Below are positions 24,133 through 32,204 of a DNA stretch of 37,797 nucleotides, one piece after another. The translations under genes and the position numbers were made by a program. How positions within the stretch are numbered: the first letter of the stretch is position 1; each line of letters begins with the position of its first letter. The notes beneath the pieces were generated by a model. The model was not told the origin of the DNA. It ran no database searches and saw only the letters and a list, made by a program, of their open reading frames with translations. Source of the stretch: Planctomycetota bacterium (GTDB taxonomy: Bacteria; Planctomycetota; Phycisphaerae; Phycisphaerales; SM1A02); contig JADFOJ010000026.1 in the NCBI GenBank assembly GCA_022562915.1, positions 1-37,797 of the forward strand. Reading direction: 5' to 3'.

Positions 24133-24779
24133 CCAAGCCGATTCGTCTCCTGTGCGTTGATGACCACGCGTTTCTTGCCGAGGGGATCAAGACAAGGCTC
24201 AGCCTGGAAGAGGACATGGAGTTCGTGGGCTGGATCGAGTCGGTCGGGGAATTGTCGCGCGAAATCCGCCGGACGGACGCGAACATCGTGCTGCTGGACA
24301 TCGAGATGCCCGGCACCGATTCATTCGAGGTCCTGCGGAATATCAAGCGGGAGCACGCCGGCACGCGGGTCATCATGTTCAGCGCCTTCGTGCGCGACCA
24401 CTACATCGATGCAGCGGTCAAGGGGGGCGCGTGGGGCTACGTCTCCAAGAGCGATACCCCCACCAGCGTCGTCGAGGCGATCCGGAAGGTGAGCCGCGGC
24501 GAGTTCGGGTTCGGGCCGAAGGTCCTTCAGCGCTGCCGTACCGGCGGCCGCAACGGCATGGAACCGTCGTCGCGTCTCGGCCAGCTTTCACCGAGAGAAC
24601 TGGGCATTCTGCGATTGATCGCCAAGGGAATGTCCCGCACCGACATCGCCGAGACCATCCACCGCAGTCCGAAGACCGTGGACAATCATCGGGCAGCGAT
24701 CATGGCCAAGCTGAAAATCCACGATCGCGTCGAGCTTGCACGCTTCGCACTGCGCGAGGGACTGGCCGAGGCCGGGTAG
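24129..24779 (+). CDS. NarL/FixJ (LuxR-type) response regulator
   Basis: 216 residues, GTG start overlapping the kinase stop. The receiver domain has the acidic pair Asp11/Asp12, phospho-acceptor Asp57 in VLLDIEMPG, Ser85, and Lys107 in YVSKSD. The output domain (about 150-212) is a GerE/LuxR helix-turn-helix: LSPRELGILRLIAKGMSRTD, then RSPKTVDNHRAAIMAKL. It is therefore a DNA-binding transcription factor controlled by the adjacent kinase. The inverted-repeat cluster at 22565-22643 is a candidate for its own binding site. Only ~60 nt separate it from gatE. Confidence 0.94.
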   Translation: MTKPIRLLCVDDHAFLAEGIKTRLSLEEDMEFVGWIESVGELSREIRRTDANIVLLDIEMPGTDSFEVLRNIKREHAGTRVIMFSAFVRDHYIDAAVKGGAWGYVSKSDTPTSVVEAIRKVSRGEFGFGPKVLQRCRTGGRNGMEPSSRLGQLSPRELGILRLIAKGMSRTDIAETIHRSPKTVDNHRAAIMAKLKIHDRVELARFALREGLAEAG

Positions 24780-24827
24780 ACTGGCGGCCTCCGGAGCCCG
24801 TCGCGCCGGTGGGCCCGTGACGCCCTC

Positions 24828-24833
24828 TATGAT
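24828..24833 (+). promoter_or_regulatory. TATGAT box 7 nt before the gatE start
   Basis: TATGAT followed by seven bases and ATG at 24841, with no Shine-Dalgarno sequence. It could be a -10 for a separate, leaderless gatED-cls transcript inside the kinase operon. Two other in-frame ATGs (24829, 24832) overlap the box, so the start is not certain. Confidence 0.35.
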
Positions 24834-24840
24834 GGACCCC

Positions 24841-26826
24841 ATGGACGCCCTGCCGCTCAAGCCGTTCGAGCTCATGACGGTCGATGACTACGCCGCCATC
24901 GGCTTGAAGTGCGGCCTGGAGGTTCACCAGCAGTTGCTCACGCGGTCGAAGCTCTTCTGCAGGTGCCCCGCCGGCCTCTACAGCAGCGACTACGACGCGG
25001 AGATCCTCCGCCACATGCGGCCGACGCTCTCGGAGATGGGCGAGTACGACGGAACTGCACTGATGGAGAAGAAAACCCGCAAGAACATCATCTACCGGGT
25101 TCATCACGCCACGGTCTGCACGTACGAGTTCGATGACACGCCGCCGTTCGCCATGGACGACGACGCGATCGACATCGCCCTGGGCCTGGCCCTGCTGCTC
25201 CGGCTCAATCTCGTCGACGAGTTGCACATCGCCCGCAAGCAGTACCTCGACGGCTCCATCCCCGCCGGCTTTCAACGCACGACGATCCTGGGTGTCGACG
25301 GCTGGCTCCCCTTCAAGGACCGCCGGATCGGCATCCGCCAGCTCGGGCTCGAAGAGGACTCCTGCCGGGAGGTCTACGACCGGGGCCACGAACGGGCATT
25401 CCTGACCGACCGATTGGGCACGCCGCTGATCGAGGTCGTGACGGAACCGGACATGGTCACGCCGCAGGAGACGGCCGAGGCGTGCTCGCTGATCGGCAGG
25501 CTCTGCCGCAGCACCGGGAAAGTCCGGCGGGGCTACGGCGCGACACGCCAGGACGTCAACGTGAGCGTCACCGGCGGCACGCGAATCGAGATCAAGGGCG
25601 TCCCCCAGATCTGGAGAATCCCGCGGCTCGTCTACAACGAGGCGAGTCGCCAGCTCGCGCTGCTGCGCATCCGCGACGAACTGGCCGCCCGCGGCGTGAC
25701 CCGTGACACGGTCCGTACAGCGTCGCGCGACGTCACGGCACTGCTCGAGGGCACGAGCTATGCGCCTGTCCGGGCCGCCGTCACGATCGGCCACCGGGCG
25801 AGGTGCATCCTGCTGGCAAAGTTCGCCGGGCTGCTCAACACGCCTACCCAGCAGTACCGGACCTTCGCCGGGGAGTTTTCCGACCGCGTTCGCGTCATCG
25901 CCTGCCTGACGGCGCTGCCGAACCTCGTACACAGTGACGCCGCGTCGACATCGTTGAGCGCCCGGGAATGGCAGGCGTTGCGGCAACAGATGAACGCCGA
26001 TCCCGACGACACGCTCATTCTGGTCTGGGGCGACCGGTGCGACACCGAGACTGCCTGTGCGGAGATCGACGCGCGTGCCCGGGAGGCCACGATCGGCGTC
26101 CCGAGCGACACACGCCAACCATTCAAGGACGGCACCAACGGGTTCGAGCGCGTGTTGCCGGGAGCCGCGCGCATGTATCCGGACACCGACATGCCGCCGA
26201 TCGAGATCACTGCGAATCGTCTTCGGCGGGCGCGGGCGAACCTGCCGGAGTTCCTCTGGCACACCGAGGCGAGGTTCCGCACCGGCGGCATGGTCGAGGC
26301 GGACCTGCTCAGGCTGGCCATCTCGTCGCGATCGGTCGTCGCCACCCGCGCCATCGAGGAGCTGCACCTGTCGCCGGTCCTGCTGGGCGTGCTGCTGTCC
26401 CAGAGACTGATCGCCCTGCGTCGAGCGGGCTTGCGGCCGCACCGGCTCACCAACGATGCCCTGGAGGCCATACTCACCGCCTACGCGAGGGGCCGCGTCG
26501 CGCGAGAGGGCCTTGCGTGGCTCCTGGAGCAGATCCTCCGGCGACGGTCGACGGACACCATCATCGACGAGGACGTCCTGCGCTTCCTGGACGAGCTGGA
26601 CATGCAGCCGGCGACCGAGGCCCGGATCGAGCAGACCATCGACCGGGCGCTCGACGCCGCGGCGCCCCGGCATTTCGCCACACGCCGGAAACGAGAGCGT
26701 TACGTGATGGGACGCCTCATGGCCGAACTGATCGGCCGCGTCGAGGGGACGGCTCTCCTGCGCCGTCTCGGCGAGCGGCTCGACCGGCCCCGGCCGGCCG
26801 TGCCGCGGGAACGAGCAAAGGCATGA
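24841..26826 (+). CDS. gatE: Glu-tRNA(Gln) amidotransferase subunit E (archaeal type)
   Basis: 661 residues. GatE binds misacylated Glu-tRNA(Gln), activates the glutamate by phosphorylation and aminates it with ammonia from GatD to give Gln-tRNA(Gln). The N-terminal kinase-like domain is shared with GatB, but the sequence follows the archaeal GatE form: GLKCGLEVHQQL, RQDVNVSVTGGTRIEIKGV, and the AspRS-like inserted domain around residues 325-450 (AKFAGLLNTPTQQYRTFAGE), which GatB lacks. A C-terminal helical/YqeY-type tail follows. It overlaps gatD by ATGA. GatDE is described as an archaeal enzyme, whereas bacteria use GatCAB, so this is a likely ancient transfer; base composition matches the surroundings. 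Starts at 24829 or 24832 are possible. Confidence 0.93.
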   Translation: MDALPLKPFELMTVDDYAAIGLKCGLEVHQQLLTRSKLFCRCPAGLYSSDYDAEILRHMRPTLSEMGEYDGTALMEKKTRKNIIYRVHHATVCTYEFDDTPPFAMDDDAIDIALGLALLLRLNLVDELHIARKQYLDGSIPAGFQRTTILGVDGWLPFKDRRIGIRQLGLEEDSCREVYDRGHERAFLTDRLGTPLIEVVTEPDMVTPQETAEACSLIGRLCRSTGKVRRGYGATRQDVNVSVTGGTRIEIKGVPQIWRIPRLVYNEASRQLALLRIRDELAARGVTRDTVRTASRDVTALLEGTSYAPVRAAVTIGHRARCILLAKFAGLLNTPTQQYRTFAGEFSDRVRVIACLTALPNLVHSDAASTSLSAREWQALRQQMNADPDDTLILVWGDRCDTETACAEIDARAREATIGVPSDTRQPFKDGTNGFERVLPGAARMYPDTDMPPIEITANRLRRARANLPEFLWHTEARFRTGGMVEADLLRLAISSRSVVATRAIEELHLSPVLLGVLLSQRLIALRRAGLRPHRLTNDALEAILTAYARGRVAREGLAWLLEQILRRRSTDTIIDEDVLRFLDELDMQPATEARIEQTIDRALDAAAPRHFATRRKRERYVMGRLMAELIGRVEGTALLRRLGERLDRPRPAVPRERAKA

Positions 26827-28220
26827 GTGACGTCGTCTCCGACAATCGCAGCAACGGCTACCGCGGACCGGGTCTCGACGCCCTTGGGCGACACGGTGTC
26901 TCGGTGTGGTGCGACGTCGAAGTCAAGACGACCACCGGCCGGTTCAGGGGCATCGTCCTGCCGCGCTCCGAGACCTCCGACGACCGTCACATCGTCCTCA
27001 AGCTCGCCAACGGCTACAACGTCGGTCTCGCCGCGGACTCGATCGAGGCAATGACCACGCACGGTCGGCGCGAGGCAACCTACGGCATTGCCGAGCAGGA
27101 CTTCCCGATCGACCCCCGCAAGCCGAACATCGTCCTCTTCGGTACGGGCGGAACGATCGCCAGTCGTCTCGACTACCGCAGCGGCGCGGTCGTCCCCGCG
27201 TTCAGCCCGGGGGAGCTGTACGGCTCGGTGCCGGAGCTTGCCGACTACTGCAACCTCCGCACCGAGAAACTCTTCGGCGTCTTCAGCGAGAACATGGGCC
27301 CGGAACAGTATGCCTGCCTCGCCCGGCGGATCGGCGAGGCGATCGAGGACGGTGTCGACGGCGTCGTGATCGGCCACGGCACGGACACCATGCACCACAC
27401 CGCGGCGGCGCTGACGTTCATGGTGCAGGATCCGCCGGTCCCCATCGTGCTGGTCGGTTCGCAACGATCCAGCGACCGGCCGAGCTCCGACGCCGCGCTG
27501 AACCTGATCTGCGCGGTCAAGACCGCGGCGGAATCCGACATCGCCGAGGTGCTGGTGTGCATGTTCGGACCGACCTCCGACCAGTACTGCCTGCTGCACC
27601 GCGGCACGCGCGTCCGCAAGATGCACTCCAGCTACCGTTCGACGTTCCGCACCATCGGCGACATCCCCGTCGGGATGGTCGATCCGGACCGGATCACCAC
27701 CTTCCGCGATGACTACAAGCACCGGCGCAGTGACCGCAAGGTCATCGTCAACCCCGCCTACAGCGAGGACGTGACGCTCCTGTACTATTACCCCGGGATG
27801 AAGCCGGACGTCATGGAGGCGTTGATCGAGACGGGGTACCGCGGCATTATCATCGCCGGCACGGGGCTGGGGCACGTGAACAAGCCCACCTACCGGGCGT
27901 TGGGCCGTGCCCGGGATGCAGGCGTGCACGTCTACATGACCGTGCAGACACTCTGGGGCTACGTCGGGATGTACGTCTACGAGACGGGCCGCGAGATGAT
28001 GGCGCTCGGCGTGATCCCGCTGGCGAACATGCTGCCGGAGGTCGCCTTCATCAAGCTCTCATGGGCGCTCGGCCGGACCGACGACCGCGACGAGGTCAAG
28101 CACATCATGCTCACCTCGATCGGCGATGAGATCACCGAGCGCGAGCCGTACAACGGGTACCTGGTCTACCAGGGCGCCGTGCCGGAGATCCAGGAGTTTC
28201 TCAGGACGATCAAGCGGTAG
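26823..28220 (+). CDS. gatD: Glu-tRNA(Gln) amidotransferase subunit D (archaeal type)
   Basis: 465 residues. GatD is an asparaginase-like glutaminase that releases ammonia for GatE. An N-terminal small beta-barrel domain (~25-80, SVWCDVEVKTTTGRFRGIVL) is typical of GatD and absent from plain L-asparaginases. The catalytic set is complete: Thr111 in GTGGTIAS, Thr187 and Asp188 in GHGTDTMHHT, Lys266 in RVRKMHSSYR, with nearly the same spacing as in archaeal GatD. The start overlaps the gatE stop, as expected for subunits made in equal amounts. The combination with gatE rules out a lone asparaginase. Confidence 0.95.
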   Translation: MSDVVSDNRSNGYRGPGLDALGRHGVSVWCDVEVKTTTGRFRGIVLPRSETSDDRHIVLKLANGYNVGLAADSIEAMTTHGRREATYGIAEQDFPIDPRKPNIVLFGTGGTIASRLDYRSGAVVPAFSPGELYGSVPELADYCNLRTEKLFGVFSENMGPEQYACLARRIGEAIEDGVDGVVIGHGTDTMHHTAAALTFMVQDPPVPIVLVGSQRSSDRPSSDAALNLICAVKTAAESDIAEVLVCMFGPTSDQYCLLHRGTRVRKMHSSYRSTFRTIGDIPVGMVDPDRITTFRDDYKHRRSDRKVIVNPAYSEDVTLLYYYPGMKPDVMEALIETGYRGIIIAGTGLGHVNKPTYRALGRARDAGVHVYMTVQTLWGYVGMYVYETGREMMALGVIPLANMLPEVAFIKLSWALGRTDDRDEVKHIMLTSIGDEITEREPYNGYLVYQGAVPEIQEFLRTIKR

Positions 28221-28226
28221 CCGACC

Positions 28227-29669
28227 ATGCACGTGTATCTTCCGGTCGCGCTGCTGCTGGCGGAATTCGCGCTGAGAGTCATCCTCGGCGCGGTCATCAT
28301 CGTCCGCTCGCGAGGCACGCCGGCGGTCCGGCTGGCGTGGCTGCTGCTCCTGCTCGCCGTGCCTGTCGTCGGCCTCGTCGCGTACCTGCTCTTCGGGGAG
28401 ACGAGGCTTGGCCGTCGCCGCCTGCAGCGGTACCGGCGCAGCGCCGAACGGATTAATCTGGGGAACGTCGAGTACGCCTCCGCGAGCCCGCCCGTCGAAG
28501 CTGACATCCCCGACGTCAACCGGCAGATCGCGTATCTCGCGGAGTCCGTCGGGGGCAACATTCCCCAGGGAGGCCACGCGTTGCGCCTGTACGGCGACAC
28601 CGACCTGTTCATCCAGGCGCTGGTGCAGGACATCAATGCGGCCACGGCGCACTGCCATCTGCTGTTCTACATCTTTCTGACGGACCGCAGCGGCACGCGG
28701 GTCGCCGAGGCACTCATCGACGCCGCCGGGCGCGGCGTCGCCTGCCGGCTGCTCGTCGACGGCGTCGGATCGAAGGGCTTCCTGCGATCGGATCTGCGCC
28801 GGCGGCTCGCCGCCGGCGGCGTCCAGGTCGTGGCAGCGCTGCCTGCGCACCTCCTGCGGATGCTGCTGGCGCGAATCGATCTTCGCAACCACCGCAAGAT
28901 CGCCGTGATCGACGGCATGATCGGGTACTCCGGAAGCCAGAACATCGCCGATGCCGCGTTCGCCATCAAGCCGAAGTATGCGCCGTGGGTCGACGTCATG
29001 GTTCGAATCGAGGGTCCGGCGGTGCGCGACCTGCAGGTTCTCTTCGGCCAGGACTGGTACCTCGACACGGACGAGGCTCTCACCGACCTGCTCGCCATCC
29101 GCCCGCGGGAAGTACCCGGCGGCCACACGGTCCAGGTCATCGGCACCGGCCCCGCCCGCCACAACGAGGCGATGGTGCAGATGATCCAGGTGACGTTCCA
29201 CGCGGCCCGCGAAGAGCTCATCCTGACCACGCCGTACTTCGTGCCGGACGAGGCCACGCTCGTCGCCCTGTACACCACGGCCCTGCGCGGCGTCGACGTG
29301 TCGCTGGTGGTTCCCGCCCGCAACGACTCGCCGCTCGTGGCGGCGGCCAGCCGCAGCTACTACGAACAACTCCTGGAGGCGGGCGTCACCATCCACGAGT
29401 TCGAGCCCGGGCTGCTCCACGCCAAGACGATCACCATCGATCGGCAGCTTGCCATGATCACCTCGGCCAACATCGATCGCCGGAGCTTCGATCTCAACTT
29501 CGAGGTGAGCACCATCGTGTACGCCACGGATTTCGCGAGCCGGCTCAGGATGATGCAGAAGTCGTACATCAACCGCTCGACGCCCGTCAACTACGCCGCG
29601 TGGTCGAGAAGGGGATGGCCGCGAAAACTGCTGGAGAACGGGCTGGGCATGGTCAGTCCGCTTCTCTGA
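28227..29669 (+). CDS. cls: Cardiolipin synthase (phospholipase D superfamily)
   Basis: 480 residues, membrane-bound. Two N-terminal membrane helices (about 4-27 and 35-57) precede two phospholipase D catalytic motifs: His222, Lys224, Asp229 in NHRKIAVID followed by GYSGSQNIAD, and His398, Lys400, Asp405 in LLHAKTITID followed by SANIDRRSF. It joins two phosphatidylglycerol molecules to cardiolipin and glycerol; length and layout fit ClsA. The gene starts 6 nt after gatD, so it is in the same transcript, though there is no known functional link. Its 3' end overlaps the convergent FKBP-like gene by 17 nt. Confidence 0.94.
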   Translation: MHVYLPVALLLAEFALRVILGAVIIVRSRGTPAVRLAWLLLLLAVPVVGLVAYLLFGETRLGRRRLQRYRRSAERINLGNVEYASASPPVEADIPDVNRQIAYLAESVGGNIPQGGHALRLYGDTDLFIQALVQDINAATAHCHLLFYIFLTDRSGTRVAEALIDAAGRGVACRLLVDGVGSKGFLRSDLRRRLAAGGVQVVAALPAHLLRMLLARIDLRNHRKIAVIDGMIGYSGSQNIADAAFAIKPKYAPWVDVMVRIEGPAVRDLQVLFGQDWYLDTDEALTDLLAIRPREVPGGHTVQVIGTGPARHNEAMVQMIQVTFHAAREELILTTPYFVPDEATLVALYTTALRGVDVSLVVPARNDSPLVAAASRSYYEQLLEAGVTIHEFEPGLLHAKTITIDRQLAMITSANIDRRSFDLNFEVSTIVYATDFASRLRMMQKSYINRSTPVNYAAWSRRGWPRKLLENGLGMVSPLL

Positions 29670-30705
29670 CCAGTTCAACCTCGCCGAACAACGTCTCGTT
29701 CGGGCCGATGTCGGGGAACTTGCCGCCTGGACCGTGAGCCATCTCCGGCGGAACTGCGATCAGCCACTTCGCGCCGGTCTTCATCATTCCCAGGATCTGC
29801 GCCCCGCCGTCAACCACGCTGCTGACACGAACGACCTCGGCCGTGCCCTCGCTGGCCACCGAACCGTCGAGCAGCAGTATCCTGAAGGTCACGACGACCT
29901 GGTCATCCGGGCCGGGCGACAGCCCGTCACCGGCCCGGATCACCTGGTACTGGATGCCGTTCGGAAGCGTGACGACGCCCGGGCGACTGCCGAACTCCTC
30001 GTGGAATTCCCGGCTCCGCTTCAGGTTGTCCTCCGAGAGCTTCCGGAAGTCGGGGTCCCGGATCTGCAAGGCCTCAACAAGCTTCGCCTCGACCTGGCAG
30101 TGCAGCTCGGCGAGGACCTCCTCCATTTCGATCCGGGGCACCCGTGGCAGGTTCTCGAAAAGGCCGTCGCGGAAACCGCGGATCACCGAGTCGGGGTCGG
30201 CATCGATCTCGTCGCGCTCGAGCCCGGCCCGAACTTCCTCGCCGAGAAAGTACCCCAACGCGTAGCTGATCTGCTCCATCTGGTGCTGCGCAGCCTCGGG
30301 CAGTGGCGCGGCCTGCTCGGCGCCGTCGGCGAGGCCGGCAACGTAACCCTTGTCAAAACCCTCGCCGAACCTGGACGTGCTCGAATGGTCACGTCCCGGC
30401 TCAAAGCGGCGATGGTCGTCGCGGCGCACGGACGATCCGGTGGGGTCGTAGCGGCGCTGCTCGGTGAACGCGTTGCGGTAGTCGATGTGGCCATATTGCC
30501 CCCGATAGATCGTCTCCCGGAACGGTCTCCCGCCCGTGCGGGCGCCCCTGCCCGCGCCGACCGCGCCGTTGTACCCGCCGCTGCCCAGCCGGAGGTTGGC
30601 GTCCAGCGAGTTGCCGGAACCGACGATCTGCTGTGCGGTCGCCGTCGCCATGATGGCGATGCTCGCCGCGACGGTCACCAGTCCCAGTGTCACGACCCGC
30701 CTCAT
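29653..30705 (-). CDS. FKBP-fold protein with degenerate active site (paralogue 1)
   Basis: 350 residues, exported (signal peptide to about ATATAQ). Residues 30-130 are low-complexity, Gly/Arg-rich, including the LDANLRLGSGGYN motif I associate with planctomycete exported proteins. Residues ~140-245 match the FkpA/Mip dimerisation domain (QISYALGYFLGEEVRAGL). The last ~100 residues are an FKBP fold, but the residues lining the prolyl-isomerase pocket are changed: the Trp of VIPGW is Gly (VVDGG), the FD pair is Ala-Ser, Tyr of AYG is His, Phe near the end is Gly. It is probably a chaperone or structural protein rather than an isomerase. It overlaps its paralogue upstream by ATGA. Confidence 0.88.
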   Translation of the reverse strand: MRRVVTLGLVTVAASIAIMATATAQQIVGSGNSLDANLRLGSGGYNGAVGAGRGARTGGRPFRETIYRGQYGHIDYRNAFTEQRRYDPTGSSVRRDDHRRFEPGRDHSSTSRFGEGFDKGYVAGLADGAEQAAPLPEAAQHQMEQISYALGYFLGEEVRAGLERDEIDADPDSVIRGFRDGLFENLPRVPRIEMEEVLAELHCQVEAKLVEALQIRDPDFRKLSEDNLKRSREFHEEFGSRPGVVTLPNGIQYQVIRAGDGLSPGPDDQVVVTFRILLLDGSVASEGTAEVVRVSSVVDGGAQILGMMKTGAKWLIAVPPEMAHGPGGKFPDIGPNETLFGEVELVREAD

Positions 30706-31409
30706 TTGATGGCCACCAGTTCAACGATGCCCACGATCGACTCGTTCGGTCCGATGAGGGGCATGCGACCGCCGGCGCCGTGCGCCAGTGCCGGGGGAAC
30801 GGCCACTTGCCACCGGCCGCCGACTCTCATGTGCTGCAGCGCCATGATACCGCCCTCGATGATCGCATCGACGCGGGTCTCGACACCGTCGGCCTCGCTG
30901 ATCACTGTGCCGTCCAGCAGCGTCACACGTTCGTTCAGGACCACGACGTCGGTCGGCACGGGAGATCGACCCGAACCCTGGTGAAGAACCTTGTATTGCA
31001 CTCCGCCGGGCAGCGTCACCACGCCCTCCTGTGCTCCAAAGTGTTCGTGAAACCGCTTGCTTCTCGCGAGGTTCTGGTCGTGCCGCGCCTTGAACTCCGG
31101 GTTGTCCTCCAGGAGCCGCCGGACCATGCGGTCCTGCATCTCGCGGTGAAGCAGCGCGAGGATCTGCTCCATCTCGTCGCGCGACACCAGTGGATCGCCG
31201 CCGTTGAGCCCGTCACGGAATCCCCTGGCGAGGAGGTCCGCGTCCACGCCCACACCGTCCCGGGCGAGCCCGGTGCGGATCTCCTCGCCGACGATGAACC
31301 CCACGCCGTAACTGGTGATCTCGACGGGCCGATCTGTCTGGCCGGCGGCGACGCAGACCGCGCCGGCGACCAGACCGACCCCGACAAGAATGGACGGCAG
31401 TACTCTCAT
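30702..31409 (-). CDS. FKBP-fold protein with degenerate active site (paralogue 2)
   Basis: 235 residues, exported (signal peptide to about AAGQ). It has the FkpA/Mip-type N-terminal helical domain (ITSYGVGFIVGEEIRTGLAR) and a C-terminal FKBP fold (~130-235), without the Gly-rich insert of its neighbour. The same pocket residues are lost as in the paralogue: IIEGG in place of VIPGW, LAHG in place of LAYG, IVGIVEL in place of LVFDVEL. Shared loss points to duplication of an already altered ancestor with a retained, different function. The downstream paralogue's ATG overlaps its stop. It follows the K+-channel-like gene by 33 nt. Confidence 0.88.
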   Translation of the reverse strand: MRVLPSILVGVGLVAGAVCVAAGQTDRPVEITSYGVGFIVGEEIRTGLARDGVGVDADLLARGFRDGLNGGDPLVSRDEMEQILALLHREMQDRMVRRLLEDNPEFKARHDQNLARSKRFHEHFGAQEGVVTLPGGVQYKVLHQGSGRSPVPTDVVVLNERVTLLDGTVISEADGVETRVDAIIEGGIMALQHMRVGGRWQVAVPPALAHGAGGRMPLIGPNESIVGIVELVAIK

Positions 31410-31416
31410 GGCACGT

Positions 31417-31422
31417 ATCGTA
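31417..31422 (-). promoter_or_regulatory. TACGAT box 7 nt before the FKBP-like gene
   Basis: TACGAT, seven bases, then ATG at 31409 on the minus strand, without a Shine-Dalgarno sequence. It sits in the 33-nt gap after the channel gene and could give a separate, leaderless transcript for the two FKBP-like genes. The -35 position (TGAACC, 17-nt spacer) is a poor match. Confidence 0.35.
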
Positions 31423-31442
31423 CGCAGCCGCTGCGACCGGGT

Positions 31443-32204
31443 TCAGTGCGGCGAGTCCTCGCCGGGAGTCCGGGGCAATCGTCCCGTCGAGTGGGCGATG
31501 TGCATCCCCACCAGGCGGGCCACCAGGACGGCGAGGTACATCTGTCCGGTCACCGCCTCCATCGCCGCGAACGACCGTGCCGGCGCCGTGCCGGGAACGA
31601 TGTCGCCATAGCCCAGCGTCGTCATGGTCACGAGGCTGTAGTAGAGAGCCATCGCGGTACCGCCGGCGCCCAGCTCCAGTGACACGTCCTGCCCGGAGCC
31701 GGCGATGCGGAACGAGCCGGGCTCCAGTATCTCCATGATCGAGTACACCTCGGCCCACAGGACCGCCAGCAGAAAATAGATGCACAGCGAGGCCGCGATG
31801 GTGTCGGTCGTGACGCGATCAGTGCTGAACAGGTACCGGAGCATCAGGATCACGACATACCCGACGAAGACGATTCCCATCGCGTGCCGGGGGATCGCGA
31901 CGCTGCCGGGCCCGGACGCAAGGTCAATCAGCCAGAGCAACAACACCGGCGTCACCAGGCACCACGCCGCGATCACCGTCGCCCTGCTGCGACTCGCCGC
32001 GTACGCCGCCGCCATGAGCATGGCCATGAACAACAGGCCGAGGGCGATTTCGCGCATGCCGGCATGGTCCCGCACATCGGGATCGCCGAGGAACGGGGAG
32101 ACGAGAATCAGCGCTGCTAACGACGCCAGCAACAGGGGAAAACGGCCGCGAACGGAGTCAAGCCCGTGTGCCACGAAGCCCCCCGCTGAATCGCTGGACG
32201 ACAA
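31443..32204 (-). CDS. Potassium-channel-like membrane protein
   Basis: 253 residues with about six hydrophobic segments (22-40, 52-70, 76-95, 107-127, 133-155, 213-235). The pore-loop selectivity filter TTLGYGD (195-201) lies between the last two, as in the ion-channel superfamily. There is no Arg-rich S4 voltage sensor and no cytosolic RCK domain, so gating is not obvious. The chosen start overlaps the RND pump gene by 47 nt, which is long; a GTG at residue 11 would cut the overlap to 14 nt. Placement in the efflux operon suggests a link with membrane potential or ion balance during export, which is inference. Confidence 0.82.
   Translation of the reverse strand: MSSSDSAGGFVAHGLDSVRGRFPLLLASLAALILVSPFLGDPDVRDHAGMREIALGLLFMAMLMAAAYAASRSRATVIAAWCLVTPVLLLWLIDLASGPGSVAIPRHAMGIVFVGYVVILMLRYLFSTDRVTTDTIAASLCIYFLLAVLWAEVYSIMEILEPGSFRIAGSGQDVSLELGAGGTAMALYYSLVTMTTLGYGDIVPGTAPARSFAAMEAVTGQMYLAVLVARLVGMHIAHSTGRLPRTPGEDSPH

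Noticed and set aside
24780-24840. A tRNA or riboswitch in front of gatE
   Set aside because: The gap is only about 60 nt and shows no cloverleaf or conserved riboswitch core.
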